Source: an uncultured Lactobacillus sp. (GTDB lineage Bacteria; Bacillota; Bacilli; Lactobacillales; Lactobacillaceae). From it: a stretch of 22,982 nucleotides of DNA. Numbering within the stretch: position 1 is the stretch's first letter; each line of letters starts with the position of its first letter. The translations under genes were made by a program, and so were the position numbers. Below are positions 1 through 6,912 of this stretch, piece by piece. The DNA is taken from positions 1-22,982 of the forward strand of contig CALFSK010000056.1 of assembly GCA_937916845.1 (NCBI GenBank). The letters run 5' to 3'. The notes beneath the pieces are model-generated. The model was given only the letters and a program-made list of their open reading frames with translations, made no database searches and was not told the DNA's origin.

Positions 1-149
1 GAGCTTGATGAACTAACACTCGATGAGCTGGAACTCGAAGCACTTGAGCTTGATGAACTAACACTCGACGAGCTGGAACTCGAAGCACTTGAGCTTGATG
101 AACTAACACTCGATGAGCTGGAACTTGACGAACTGGAACTTGACGAACT
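1..149 (-). repeat. 45-bp in-frame tandem repeat encoding the Ser-rich stalk
   Basis: A 45-bp unit occurs at 1-45 and 46-90 with very few differences and starts again at 91 before decaying into shorter Ser codon runs up to 149. Each unit encodes 15 residues, thirteen Ser plus one Ala and one Val. It lies in frame with the adhesin and continues beyond the window. Such tracts expand and contract by slippage or recombination. Confidence 0.9.
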
Positions 150-1112
150 AGTCCCGCCACCAGAACCACTGTTTTCACTCTTATCGTAAACTTTCCCGTT
201 GGCTTCTTCTTTATTTCGTTCACCATTAGTGCCGTCGCCCCATTCCATGATGGCTTGGTTCTTGAAGTGGTAGCCACTGTTCATGAGTTCTGGTTCCGTC
301 ACCTTAGTGTAGTAGTCGATCACAATGAGGTTATTGACCGTATCATTGAAATCTAAGTTAAAACCATTATCAGTGTATTTCACGTTATAAGCATCTTCGT
401 TGATCTTATCTGTCCGCTTATAAGTCGTTTGTGAAGACCATTTACCGTTGTAGACTTCAACGCCCTCAATCATGGATTGCTTATCACCAATGGTGTCCGC
501 AATGGATAGGCCTTCCATTTTTAATTCTTGCCGGTTTACTAAGATCGTCCACTTGATTCGACCATTTTCGACGTCCATCGTACCCTTTTTGGATAAGTTG
601 GCTTCATCGGAAACGATATTAATGACCGAGTTGCTCGAGCCACCGTTTTCCAAATTGAACACAACGTCTTTTTCACCGGTATCTTCGTAACGGTACTTAG
701 TGGCCAGGTTCAGCTGGATTTCGGTATTGGTCTTACCCTCAACGTTTTCATTTAGGGTCAAGACCACTTTGCCATCCGTGGTGACTTTCCCGGTCCCAAT
801 CACCTGACCGGTTTCCTCATCAGTAACGTCAAAGACGTCCCCCACCGTTTTGGCCCGCAGGTTTTCTGGTAAGTCGACCGTAATCGTGTCACCAGCATGC
901 AAGGCCTTGTCACCAAATGCAAGATTGTATTCAATCTGCACCGTGTCGGCGTGCTTATAATCTGGTCCATTTAATACGGATGCCGAGGTTGTGTAATCCT
1001 TCGCATCGTAATTAGTGGCCGCTTGAGCTGGCATCGCTTGACTTAAAATGAATAGTAAGGCAAAACTTACTAATCCTAGTAACCAATAACAGCTACGTTT
1101 ACCTAATTTCAA
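1..1112 (-). CDS. Cell-surface adhesin with Ser-rich repeats, partial (C-terminus outside window)
   Basis: The first 370 codons are present and the gene runs off the left edge. The start is a TTG at 1112, 8 nt after an AAGGAGG ribosome site; no ATG fits. Residues 1 to about 32 form a Sec signal peptide ending near PAQAA. Residues about 33-320 resemble the Ig-like adhesive region of Gram-positive MSCRAMM/collagen-binding-type adhesins, with the typical 'GDTITVDLPENL' stretch. From residue 322 the chain is almost pure serine with an Ala/Val punctuated repeat, as in the stalk that lifts an adhesin above the wall. An LPxTG-type sorting signal would be expected further left but is not visible. The ligand is unknown. 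The protein is extracellular and probably wall-anchored. Confidence 0.85.
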   Translation of the reverse strand, partial: MKLGKRSCYWLLGLVSFALLFILSQAMPAQAATNYDAKDYTTSASVLNGPDYKHADTVQIEYNLAFGDKALHAGDTITVDLPENLRAKTVGDVFDVTDEETGQVIGTGKVTTDGKVVLTLNENVEGKTNTEIQLNLATKYRYEDTGEKDVVFNLENGGSSNSVINIVSDEANLSKKGTMDVENGRIKWTILVNRQELKMEGLSIADTIGDKQSMIEGVEVYNGKWSSQTTYKRTDKINEDAYNVKYTDNGFNLDFNDTVNNLIVIDYYTKVTEPELMNSGYHFKNQAIMEWGDGTNGERNKEEANGKVYDKSENSGSGGGTSSSSSSSSSSSSSSVSSSSSSASSSSSSSVSSSSSSASSSSSSSVSSSS

Positions 1113-1143
1113 AGTTGACTCCTCCTTAGTTTATCTAAAGAAA

Positions 1144-1171
1144 AGTATACGCTTGCCATAGTCATTTTCAA
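1144..1171 (-). promoter_or_regulatory. Promoter of the adhesin gene
   Basis: On the minus strand there is TTGAAA (1171-1166), a 16-nt spacer and TATACT (1149-1144). The start codon follows about 30 nt downstream. It matches the sigma-A consensus well. Confidence 0.65.
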
Positions 1172-1252
1172 TAGACTTTGTGAAGGATTGGATTACTTAG
1201 TCAATTTAAATTGAACAAGTTTCTACTTATAAGGAAGCGTCTCAGCACTAAT

Positions 1253-1288
1253 GAAAAACCGGACAGCGACTTTTCAGTCGTGTCCGGT
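1253..1288 (-). terminator. Rho-independent terminator of the EamA transporter gene
   Basis: A GC-rich hairpin (arms about 1276-1288 and 1257-1270, one bulged base, GAAAA-type loop) is followed on the minus strand by five T. It lies just after the stop codon at 1301. Confidence 0.85.
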
Positions 1289-1300
1289 CAATTAGTTGCG

Positions 1301-2206
1301 TTAGTCGTGTCCAAAACTGGCCGTTTTCGCAGCCATGAACTGTAATACCGTGACGCCCACAATGAGGACGGCGCCCGTAATCCCAAACAAGTTAAAGTTA
1401 ACACCTAAAAAAAGGACGCTTAAGATGGTCGCGGATAACGGTTCGATCGTCCCTAGCACACTCGCCGTCGTCGGTAAAATAAATTCCAAACTCTGCAGGA
1501 AAAATAAATAAGCTAGCATCGTGCCAAAAATAATCACAAAACCAACTTCCAACCAAGCCATTGTGGATAGTTGGGGGACGTGGCGCCACGCCTGACTCCC
1601 GCCAAACACGAATGCGCCCCCAATCAGCATGGACCAGCCGACAATGGCTGTTGCGCCGTAACCCTTAATAAGTTTCGTTGGCATGAGCGTGTAAATCGTC
1701 GCTCCAACGGCGGCCAGCAAGCCCCAAATCACCGCCGTCAGCGGCAACGCCAGTGAATGCAAATGGCCCTGCGTCACAATTAGAACGGTCCCAATCAGTG
1801 CCGACACAACCGAGATCACGTTGACTTTACTAGGCACCCGCCAGGAACGAGCTGCTAAGAAGAGAATGATCAAAACGGGCGACAATGATTGCAAAATAGC
1901 CGCCGTCGCTGCGTTACCGGTGCTGATGGCCATGAAGTAAGTTAACTGCGTCCCCACCATTCCTAGCAAGCTGAACGCAACTAGTTTTCCCGCCGCAGCT
2001 GGTCGTTTAAATACCGCCATCACGGGCACCCGTCGCAGTGCGCCGTAGATGAGTAGCAGGATCCCTGAAACGACCATCCGCACAGAAACGAGCCACAGGG
2101 TTGAGATGTTCGTCGTATCAAATAAGTGTTGCGCGACGGTCCCCGAACTTCCCCAGAAAAACGGCCCCGCACTTGCAAGCACAAAACCAAGCGTTTTCTT
2201 TTCCAT
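1301..2206 (-). CDS. EamA/DMT-superfamily transporter (10 TM)
   Basis: The product is 301 residues long, very hydrophobic, and contains about ten membrane spans arranged as two EamA halves, the usual size and plan of drug/metabolite transporters. The N-terminal 'GPFFWGSSGT' and the later 'SLSPVLIILFL' and 'IEPLSATILSVLFLGV' stretches are family-typical. I chose the ATG at 2206 because it follows an AGAGGGGG ribosome site by 6 nt; the ATG 18 codons upstream at 2260 has no ribosome site. The gene has its own terminator and is transcribed away from the SGNH hydrolase gene. The substrate cannot be told from sequence; amino acids or other small metabolites are common for the family. Confidence 0.88.
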   Translation of the reverse strand: MEKKTLGFVLASAGPFFWGSSGTVAQHLFDTTNISTLWLVSVRMVVSGILLLIYGALRRVPVMAVFKRPAAAGKLVAFSLLGMVGTQLTYFMAISTGNAATAAILQSLSPVLIILFLAARSWRVPSKVNVISVVSALIGTVLIVTQGHLHSLALPLTAVIWGLLAAVGATIYTLMPTKLIKGYGATAIVGWSMLIGGAFVFGGSQAWRHVPQLSTMAWLEVGFVIIFGTMLAYLFFLQSLEFILPTTASVLGTIEPLSATILSVLFLGVNFNLFGITGAVLIVGVTVLQFMAAKTASFGHD

Positions 2207-2229
2207 TGCGTAACCCCCTCTAGATCTTA

Positions 2230-2244
2230 TTAGACCTAGTCTAA
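2230..2244. promoter_or_regulatory. Palindromic operator candidate TTAGAC-N3-GTCTAA
   Basis: A perfect inverted repeat (TTAGAC, CTA, GTCTAA) lies 24 nt upstream of the EamA start codon. A related site (GACTAGTCTAA, 2297-2307) lies in the promoter of the divergent gene. This suggests one regulator controlling both genes. The regulator is not identified. Confidence 0.45.
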
Positions 2245-2281
2245 CAAGTATCTTTTCCATTTGAAAGGGGGCTGCGGTTAA

Positions 2282-2310
2282 TTGACAGGGTCACGCGACT
2301 AGTCTAATCT
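2282..2310 (+). promoter_or_regulatory. Promoter of the SGNH hydrolase gene with an embedded operator-like site
   Basis: TTGACA (2282-2287), a 17-nt spacer and TAATCT (2305-2310). The palindromic GACTAGTC at 2297-2304 extends into the -10 as GTCTAA, where a bound repressor would block polymerase. Confidence 0.6.
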
Positions 2311-2333
2311 TATAGCGTGCGAGGAGGAGCAGC

Positions 2334-3038
2334 ATGAAAAATCAAAAATTAATTTATTGGTTGCTTGGGATCTTCGCGGTTGTCTTCATTGGCGGCGCGT
2401 TAATCATCCCAACCCCAGCTATAAAAAAACAGGTTATCAGTATTGGTAATATTATTACGGGGCATAATACCAAGACGACCGGTGCGACCCACAGTGTGGC
2501 CCATACCGATCTTGGGGAAAAATACCAACTTTCTAAAAATGAAATCAAAACGTTGGGTCAACTAAAAGTCACGGGGATTGGTGACTCCATCATGGTGCGG
2601 ACGACCCCTGATTTGAAGGAAATCTTCAAGAGTTTTAACGTTGACGCTAAGGTTGGCCGGCAAGTTTCCGCAGCCCCTTCCGTGATCAGTCAGCTAAAAG
2701 CTAACGATGCGATTCAAAAAAACGTGTTAGTCAATTTAGGGACTAACGGTCCGACTGACGCCGCCGCTATTGACGGTATCATCAACCAAATTGGTAGTAA
2801 CCATCAGATTTACTGGGTTAACACTCGGGTTCCCGGTAAAAAATGGCAAGACAGCAATAATAAGCTGATTGCCGCTGCAGCTAAGAAATACAATAACGTC
2901 CACTTGATCGACTGGTTATATATGAGTCAAGATAACGATAACTGGTTCGTAGACGACAATTTACACCCAAACACCTTGGGCGAACGCGAATACACCGCGA
3001 CGGTCGGCCAGACCATGGCTAAGACGGCAACGCCGTAA
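2334..3038 (+). CDS. Membrane-anchored SGNH-fold hydrolase/esterase (OatA C-terminal-domain-like)
   Basis: The product has 234 residues. Residues 7-27 form one membrane span with the rest outside the cell. Residues 80-230 carry the SGNH blocks: GDS at 83-85 (nucleophile Ser85), GR at 108-109, GTNG at 136-139 (Asn138) and DNLH at 208-211 (Asp208, His211). This matches the extracellular domain that in peptidoglycan O-acetyltransferases (OatA type) is fused to a ten-span membrane acyltransferase; here that membrane part is absent. It may act as an esterase or a transferase on wall or surface glycans; the sequence does not decide. The ATG follows a GAGGAGGAG site. The gene is monocistronic. Confidence 0.82.
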   Translation: MKNQKLIYWLLGIFAVVFIGGALIIPTPAIKKQVISIGNIITGHNTKTTGATHSVAHTDLGEKYQLSKNEIKTLGQLKVTGIGDSIMVRTTPDLKEIFKSFNVDAKVGRQVSAAPSVISQLKANDAIQKNVLVNLGTNGPTDAAAIDGIINQIGSNHQIYWVNTRVPGKKWQDSNNKLIAAAAKKYNNVHLIDWLYMSQDNDNWFVDDNLHPNTLGEREYTATVGQTMAKTATP

Positions 3039-3084
3039 CGTAAAGAGCGGAACAAATTGCCTTTTGGCCCACGTTTCGACCATA

Positions 3085-3130
3085 ACAATAGTAAAAGCCA
3101 ATCAGATTTCTGATTGGCTTTTACTATTGT
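3085..3130. terminator. Bidirectional terminator between the SGNH and hxlR-type genes
   Basis: A perfect 21-bp inverted repeat (3085-3105 and 3110-3130) with a 4-nt loop. The AAAAGCC...GGCTTTT core gives a T-run on both strands, so it can end both converging genes. Confidence 0.88.
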
Positions 3131-3157
3131 CCCAAACTCAACTTTTTCACCGCATCA

Positions 3158-3460
3158 TTAGTGCATCGCGACGATCATTCGGTCGCCCCAGGCCTCTAAC
3201 TCCTGCAAACTCTTTTGTAATTCTAAACCGGTCGGCGTCAATTGGTAACGGTAGTGGTCGCTTTCCGTAATCAAACCGAGCTGGCTCATCTTAGCGAGTA
3301 CCGTTAATAATTTTAACGTGCTTAAGCCCCGCACACGGCGGCGCAAGACCATAAAATCGGCTGGTTGCTGGCCCAAATTACTGAGCGTTAACGCGTACCA
3401 CCGATCATTTAACAGGGCTAACCCGACCTTCGTTCCAATATTGACATCCCGCATGACCAT
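3158..3460 (-). CDS. HxlR-family winged-helix transcriptional regulator
   Basis: A protein of about 100 residues with the HxlR plan: an N-terminal helix with 'ALLNDRWYALTL', a recognition region 'LRRRVRGLSTLKLLTVLAKMSQLGLI', a wing 'HYRYQLTPTGLEL' and a C-terminal 'LEAWGDRM' helix. Some usual residues differ, such as the Cys near the N-terminus, which is absent. The ATG at 3460 follows GAAGGGG; an in-frame ATG at 3454 and a TTG at 3478 are less likely. It lies downstream of the ABC exporter on the same strand, and no terminator is visible between them, so both read-through and its own promoter are possible. The target is unknown. Confidence 0.8.
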   Translation of the reverse strand: MVMRDVNIGTKVGLALLNDRWYALTLSNLGQQPADFMVLRRRVRGLSTLKLLTVLAKMSQLGLITESDHYRYQLTPTGLELQKSLQELEAWGDRMIVAMH

Positions 3461-3481
3461 TGTCCTTGACCCCTTCAAATT

Positions 3482-3510
3482 AGATTATTCACTTATTTTA
3501 AGGAAGTCAG
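3482..3510 (-). promoter_or_regulatory. Candidate promoter of the hxlR-type gene
   Basis: On the minus strand there is CTGACT (3510-3505), a 17-nt spacer and TAATCT (3487-3482). It is a moderate match to consensus. Confidence 0.4.
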
Positions 3511-3540
3511 CGCGCAAATGCGAGTAATTAGTTCGTCGGC

Positions 3541-5298
3541 CTATTCTTTGAACTGGATTTTGACGTAGTCGCGGTAAAGCGGCACGTCGGCCATCAATTC
3601 TTGGTGCGTGCCAGAACCGCTGACCCGACCACTTTCAATGAAGTAAATCTGGTCCGCATCGACAATCGTGCTTAACCGGTGCGCAATCACTAGGGTCGTT
3701 CTGCCCTTCATCAATTCACCTAAAGCTTTTTGAACCATCGCTTCGGATTCTGAATCCAAACTAGCTGTTGCTTCATCGAGCATTAAGATCTTAGGGTCGC
3801 GGAGAAATGCCCGGGCAATCGCTAACCGTTGCCGTTGTCCACCACTGACTTTCACACCCCGCTCACCGACTTGCGTATCCAAACCGTTATCCATTGCTTG
3901 GACGAATTTATCAGCGGAAGCTAGTGCCAAGACATGCCACAACTGGTCATCACTGTAACTCTGGTCGGAACCATACGTTAAATTATCCCGGATAGTCCCG
4001 GCCATGATTGCGGAATCTTGACTAACGTAACCAATTTGAGACCGCCAAGTGTTTAAGCTAATCTGGTTCACATCCTGATTGCCAATCGTGATTTGACCGC
4101 CCTGAGGCTGATAGTAGCGTTCAAGTAACCCAAAAATCGTGGATTTTCCACCGCCAGATGGTCCGGCAAAGGCCACCACCGTATTCGGTTTGGCTTCAAA
4201 ACTCACATCGCTTAAAATCACTTTGCCGTCATCATCGTAGGCAAAGTTCACGTGTTGCATCGCAAGCGTTTGGTCAGCTACGGACTGGTCCGTTCCAGTT
4301 GTTAAAGCTTCTTCAGGTTCAGTCAGCAAATCGCGAATCCGTTCAGTTGACCCGTTTGCTTTGGATAACGTGGTAAAGAACTGCCCCAACGTTCCTACGG
4401 GGCCAATAATTTGGAACAGGTACATTAGAAATGAGACTAACGTTCCCATCAGCATCGTACCACTAGCGACCCGGGCCGCAGCGTACACCAGTACACCCAC
4501 GAACAGGGCCATCATACTAGCCGTCATGACCGGACCCGCAACTGAATCATACATTGCTTCTTTCAAACCAATGTGATAAAGCTTCGTAATTTGTTGCGAC
4601 CCGTTCGTCGTTTCGTAAGGTTCAGCATTGGATGATTTCACCAGCCGAATCTCACTCAACGTCTCGTCGGCCGTACCGTTAAATCCAGCTAACGCGTCTT
4701 GGCGTTGCCGACCAATCTTGCTGCTCTGGCGCATGATTGGCATCATCACGAGTAAAATCAGTGGAATCGCTAAAACCATGATGGCCGTCATCTTCCAGTC
4801 CATCAAGACCATAATGACCAACGCACCGATGAGTTGCATCAGCGACGTCACCATCTGTGGAAATGCGTTAGCGAGTAGATCCTTAATTTGCGTCGAATCG
4901 TTTACCAACCGCGACGTCATTTCACCGGTCTTAACATCGTCAAAGTAGCTGACGGGTAGTCGCACGAGCCGGTGCCATAACGTCGTTCGCAAGTTCGCCA
5001 CGACGTTTTCACCAAAGATTCCGAGTAGCGTTCCCGACACGGCACTGATTACCGCACTAATTAGGAACAAGCCAATCACGCCAATCAATAACTGCTGGTT
5101 AACACCGTGACTGAACCCGTTAATTAAAGTCTGCGCAAACTTTGGGACCATTAGTTGGGCACCGGTTGCCAACAATCCGAGTCCTAACCCAATCCAAAGT
5201 TGCCAATATTTAGGCGCGGTCTGCCGAATCAGGTGTAAGAACCCCTTCAAATCAAACTTACCGCGCGTGGTACTTGGTGCTGTCATTCTACGTTCCAT
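3541..5298 (-). CDS. ABC multidrug exporter half-transporter (BmrA/LmrA type)
   Basis: The product is about 585 residues: six membrane spans in the first 330 residues fused to one ATPase domain. Walker A GPSGGGKS is at 379-386, the VSGGQ signature at 484-488 and Walker B ILMLDEA near 504-510, followed by the 'IAHRLST' H-loop. This is the size of homodimeric exporters that pump amphiphilic drugs or lipids out of the cell. I chose ATG 5298, with TGAGG 9 nt upstream; a TTG at 5313 and an ATG at 5286 are also in frame. It begins 27 nt after the marR stop codon, so the two form an operon and MarR probably represses the pump until a drug-like ligand binds. Confidence 0.92.
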   Translation of the reverse strand: MERRMTAPSTTRGKFDLKGFLHLIRQTAPKYWQLWIGLGLGLLATGAQLMVPKFAQTLINGFSHGVNQQLLIGVIGLFLISAVISAVSGTLLGIFGENVVANLRTTLWHRLVRLPVSYFDDVKTGEMTSRLVNDSTQIKDLLANAFPQMVTSLMQLIGALVIMVLMDWKMTAIMVLAIPLILLVMMPIMRQSSKIGRQRQDALAGFNGTADETLSEIRLVKSSNAEPYETTNGSQQITKLYHIGLKEAMYDSVAGPVMTASMMALFVGVLVYAAARVASGTMLMGTLVSFLMYLFQIIGPVGTLGQFFTTLSKANGSTERIRDLLTEPEEALTTGTDQSVADQTLAMQHVNFAYDDDGKVILSDVSFEAKPNTVVAFAGPSGGGKSTIFGLLERYYQPQGGQITIGNQDVNQISLNTWRSQIGYVSQDSAIMAGTIRDNLTYGSDQSYSDDQLWHVLALASADKFVQAMDNGLDTQVGERGVKVSGGQRQRLAIARAFLRDPKILMLDEATASLDSESEAMVQKALGELMKGRTTLVIAHRLSTIVDADQIYFIESGRVSGSGTHQELMADVPLYRDYVKIQFKE

Positions 5299-5325
5299 TT
5301 CTCTCTGCCTCAAAATTTCTTAATA

Positions 5326-5859
5326 TTAGAACCAGCCGCGACCGCGACCCCATCCTGAATGTTGTGACCAGTCATGACCATGGCCAAAATGCATTAAATC
5401 TTGAACGTCTAAGTCAGCGGCGTTTGCACTGACCTTATCGAGCAACCGTTGTAATTCTGCTTGTTCATCGTCACTCAAATTACCGAATAACTGATCTGCC
5501 AAATCGGCGACGCCTTGGTCACGGTGACTAGCCATCTTCTGTCCTTTTTCGCTGAGCCGGACGATGACCACCCGCTTATCCCGGCTGCTAGGTTCACGCA
5601 CGATTAGTCCCGCGTCCTCTAGCCGACTGAGTGTCGCACTGACTGAACTCGGTCGAATATCTAAGATTTCCGCAATTTCCGCGTTCGTTAATCCTGCTGG
5701 TGAGTCGACCAATAGTTGTAATAACCGAACTTGTCCACGGCCATTACGTTCTGGCCCCCGACCGTCAAAGTGATGCTGATGAGCCACCGCCATTAAGAAG
5801 GCGCGATTTTGCATTAATTTACCAAAACTATTAAATAGCTCTCGATTGTTTGTCGTCAT
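5326..5859 (-). CDS. MarR-family transcriptional regulator
   Basis: The product has 177 residues. The winged helix occupies about residues 45-115: 'GQVRLLQLLVDSPAGLTNAEIAEILDIRPSSVSATLSRLEDAGLIVREPSSRDKR' split over the usual helices, with the basic wing 'SRDKRVVIVRLSEKG'. The C-terminal dimerisation helix is followed by an unusual tail rich in Gly, His, Trp and Arg (GHGHDWSQHSGWGRGRGWF). The ATG is preceded by AGGAGGT. An inverted repeat lies just upstream, as expected for autorepression. It is the first gene of the marR-exporter operon. Confidence 0.92.
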   Translation of the reverse strand: MTTNNRELFNSFGKLMQNRAFLMAVAHQHHFDGRGPERNGRGQVRLLQLLVDSPAGLTNAEIAEILDIRPSSVSATLSRLEDAGLIVREPSSRDKRVVIVRLSEKGQKMASHRDQGVADLADQLFGNLSDDEQAELQRLLDKVSANAADLDVQDLMHFGHGHDWSQHSGWGRGRGWF

Positions 5860-5901
5860 TGAAATGACCTCCTGTATTTGAATGATAATTATGTTAGCAC
5901 G

Positions 5902-5932
5902 ATAGTTAGATTAATACAACAAAAACTAACTA
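5902..5932 (-). promoter_or_regulatory. Inverted-repeat operator upstream of marR
   Basis: ATAGTTAG (5902-5909) and CTAACTAT (5925-5932) form a perfect inverted repeat about 45 nt upstream of the start codon. Further GTTAG/CTAAC half sites flank it (near 5893 and 5938). This is the usual layout for MarR autoregulation. The exact -35/-10 elements are unclear. Confidence 0.6.
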
Positions 5933-6042
5933 TTTTTCTAACCTATTGAGATGATCCCTTGATTTAACAGGATTTACCCGCTCAATTTTTATTTAGTTTT
6001 TTTCCGCGTGCCATCAGTGGCAACCGGACTAGGTCCCAAAAC

Positions 6043-6068
6043 CAAAAAGCCCGTGAAGACTCTCACGG
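6043..6068 (-). terminator. Terminator-like hairpin in the 5.99-6.36 kb gap
   Basis: CCGTGA (6051-6056) and TCACGG (6063-6068) with a 6-nt loop, followed on the minus strand by GCTTTTTGG. It does not follow any recognised gene. Confidence 0.65.
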
Positions 6069-6321
6069 ACCAAAAGGTTAGGAGGTGGCAACTAAAAATC
6101 AGACGGCACGGTATAACCGGTTGTTGCTGATTCGGGTTGCTTTTTGTCGCGATATTCACAAGGCTATGCTGAGGAACTAACCAGCCACAAGCAGTTAGTA
6201 ACCCCATAAAAAAGCTTTTATAGTCAACAAGCAAATGTTACAACCGGCAATCCATTTTTAACAGTTACCACACTATGGCTATATTATAACTGATATTGTG
6301 CTATTTTTCACATTATTATTA

Positions 6322-6352
6322 AAATAAAAATGCAATCTTTACAGACTGCATT
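6322..6352 (-). terminator. Terminator of the VOC gene
   Basis: The hairpin ATGCAGTCT/AGATTGCAT (one G-T pair) is followed on the minus strand by TTTTATTTT, directly after the stop codon at 6362. Confidence 0.82.
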
Positions 6353-6361
6353 TCGTGCATC

Positions 6362-6715
6362 CTAAGACTTGGCAACCACGAAGTAATGCCCTTCCGGATC
6401 CGCGAAGTTGAACGTTAACTGACCGTGATTATCGACCACCGGCCCAGCATCTGGAATCTGGTGATGCAAATCATTAAATTGGTCACTGAAAAACATTAAT
6501 GATGGAAAGTTAGTGACCACGTCTGGTGAATATTCCGCGATAAACGCCTTTGAGAAAAAGGCCAGTTCAACCTCCGGGGTAATCTTTAACACCACGTTAT
6601 TTGAACCATCCGGCAGCGGATTAACTTCCGCTACCCGCGCACCCAAGTGATCCTGCCAAAACTGAACAACCTTTTCCACGTCAGTCACATAAACCATGCA
6701 GCGTACCTTATTCAT
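6362..6715 (-). CDS. VOC-family protein (glyoxalase/bleomycin resistance/dioxygenase fold)
   Basis: The product has 117 residues, the normal length for a one-domain VOC protein with two beta-alpha-beta-beta-beta modules. Family marks are the opening 'MVYVTDVEKVVQFWQDHLG', the central 'FPSLMFFS' and the closing 'FNFADPEGHYFVV' (DPEGN-like). A start ATG at 6715 follows GGAGG by 7 nt. It stands alone with its own terminator. Whether it binds a metal, a drug or a metabolite cannot be told from sequence; many such stand-alone proteins in lactobacilli have no known substrate. Confidence 0.85.
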   Translation of the reverse strand: MNKVRCMVYVTDVEKVVQFWQDHLGARVAEVNPLPDGSNNVVLKITPEVELAFFSKAFIAEYSPDVVTNFPSLMFFSDQFNDLHHQIPDAGPVVDNHGQLTFNFADPEGHYFVVAKS

Positions 6716-6841
6716 CAGTCAGCCTCCAACCTAAGTTTTACGTTTATTTTACCCGTTACAGCCTGCCATTGTCGCCTGAAACGACACCCAAACTCACTTT
6801 TTATTTAAATGGCTCTTTTCAAAGCTCACCATAATTTTATT

Positions 6842-6847
6842 TATAAT
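6842..6847 (+). promoter_or_regulatory. Candidate -10 element for the SH3-like repeat protein gene
   Basis: A consensus TATAAT lies 66 nt upstream of the ATG at 6913. The -35 region (TCAAAG at 17 nt spacing, or TTTCAA at 19) is weak. Confidence 0.4.
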
Positions 6848-6912
6848 GCGATAGTTGTTTCCTTTATTTTGGCGTATATTGGGGGCAGTAACCAAAAAAG
6901 GAGTTATTTAGG

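Larger units (their letters stand above)
5990..6361. other. Intergenic region with a possible small RNA or decayed small locus
   Basis: No convincing gene is present. The minus strand has a TATAAT at 6288-6283 and, some 220 nt downstream, a terminator hairpin (6043-6068), so a transcript of about 230 nt is possible. The only long frame (6234-5989, minus) has no ribosome site and runs straight through the terminator. A second small hairpin, TGCCA/TGGCA, lies at 6009-6022. The layout recalls the small holin-like type I toxin loci of lactobacilli, but no intact toxin frame remains. Confidence 0.35.

Noticed and set aside
1..149. Plus-strand Leu/Glu/Asp repeat frame and CRISPR-like periodicity
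   Set aside because: The 45-bp units are contiguous without spacers, and the minus-strand frame is a real adhesin with signal peptide and ribosome site.
3061..3270. Short plus-strand frame across the terminator and the hxlR-type gene
   Set aside because: It spans a perfect bidirectional terminator and overlaps a well-supported minus-strand regulator.
5989..6234. 81-codon minus-strand frame
   Set aside because: No ribosome site at its start, and it reads through a clear terminator hairpin; composition is not protein-like.
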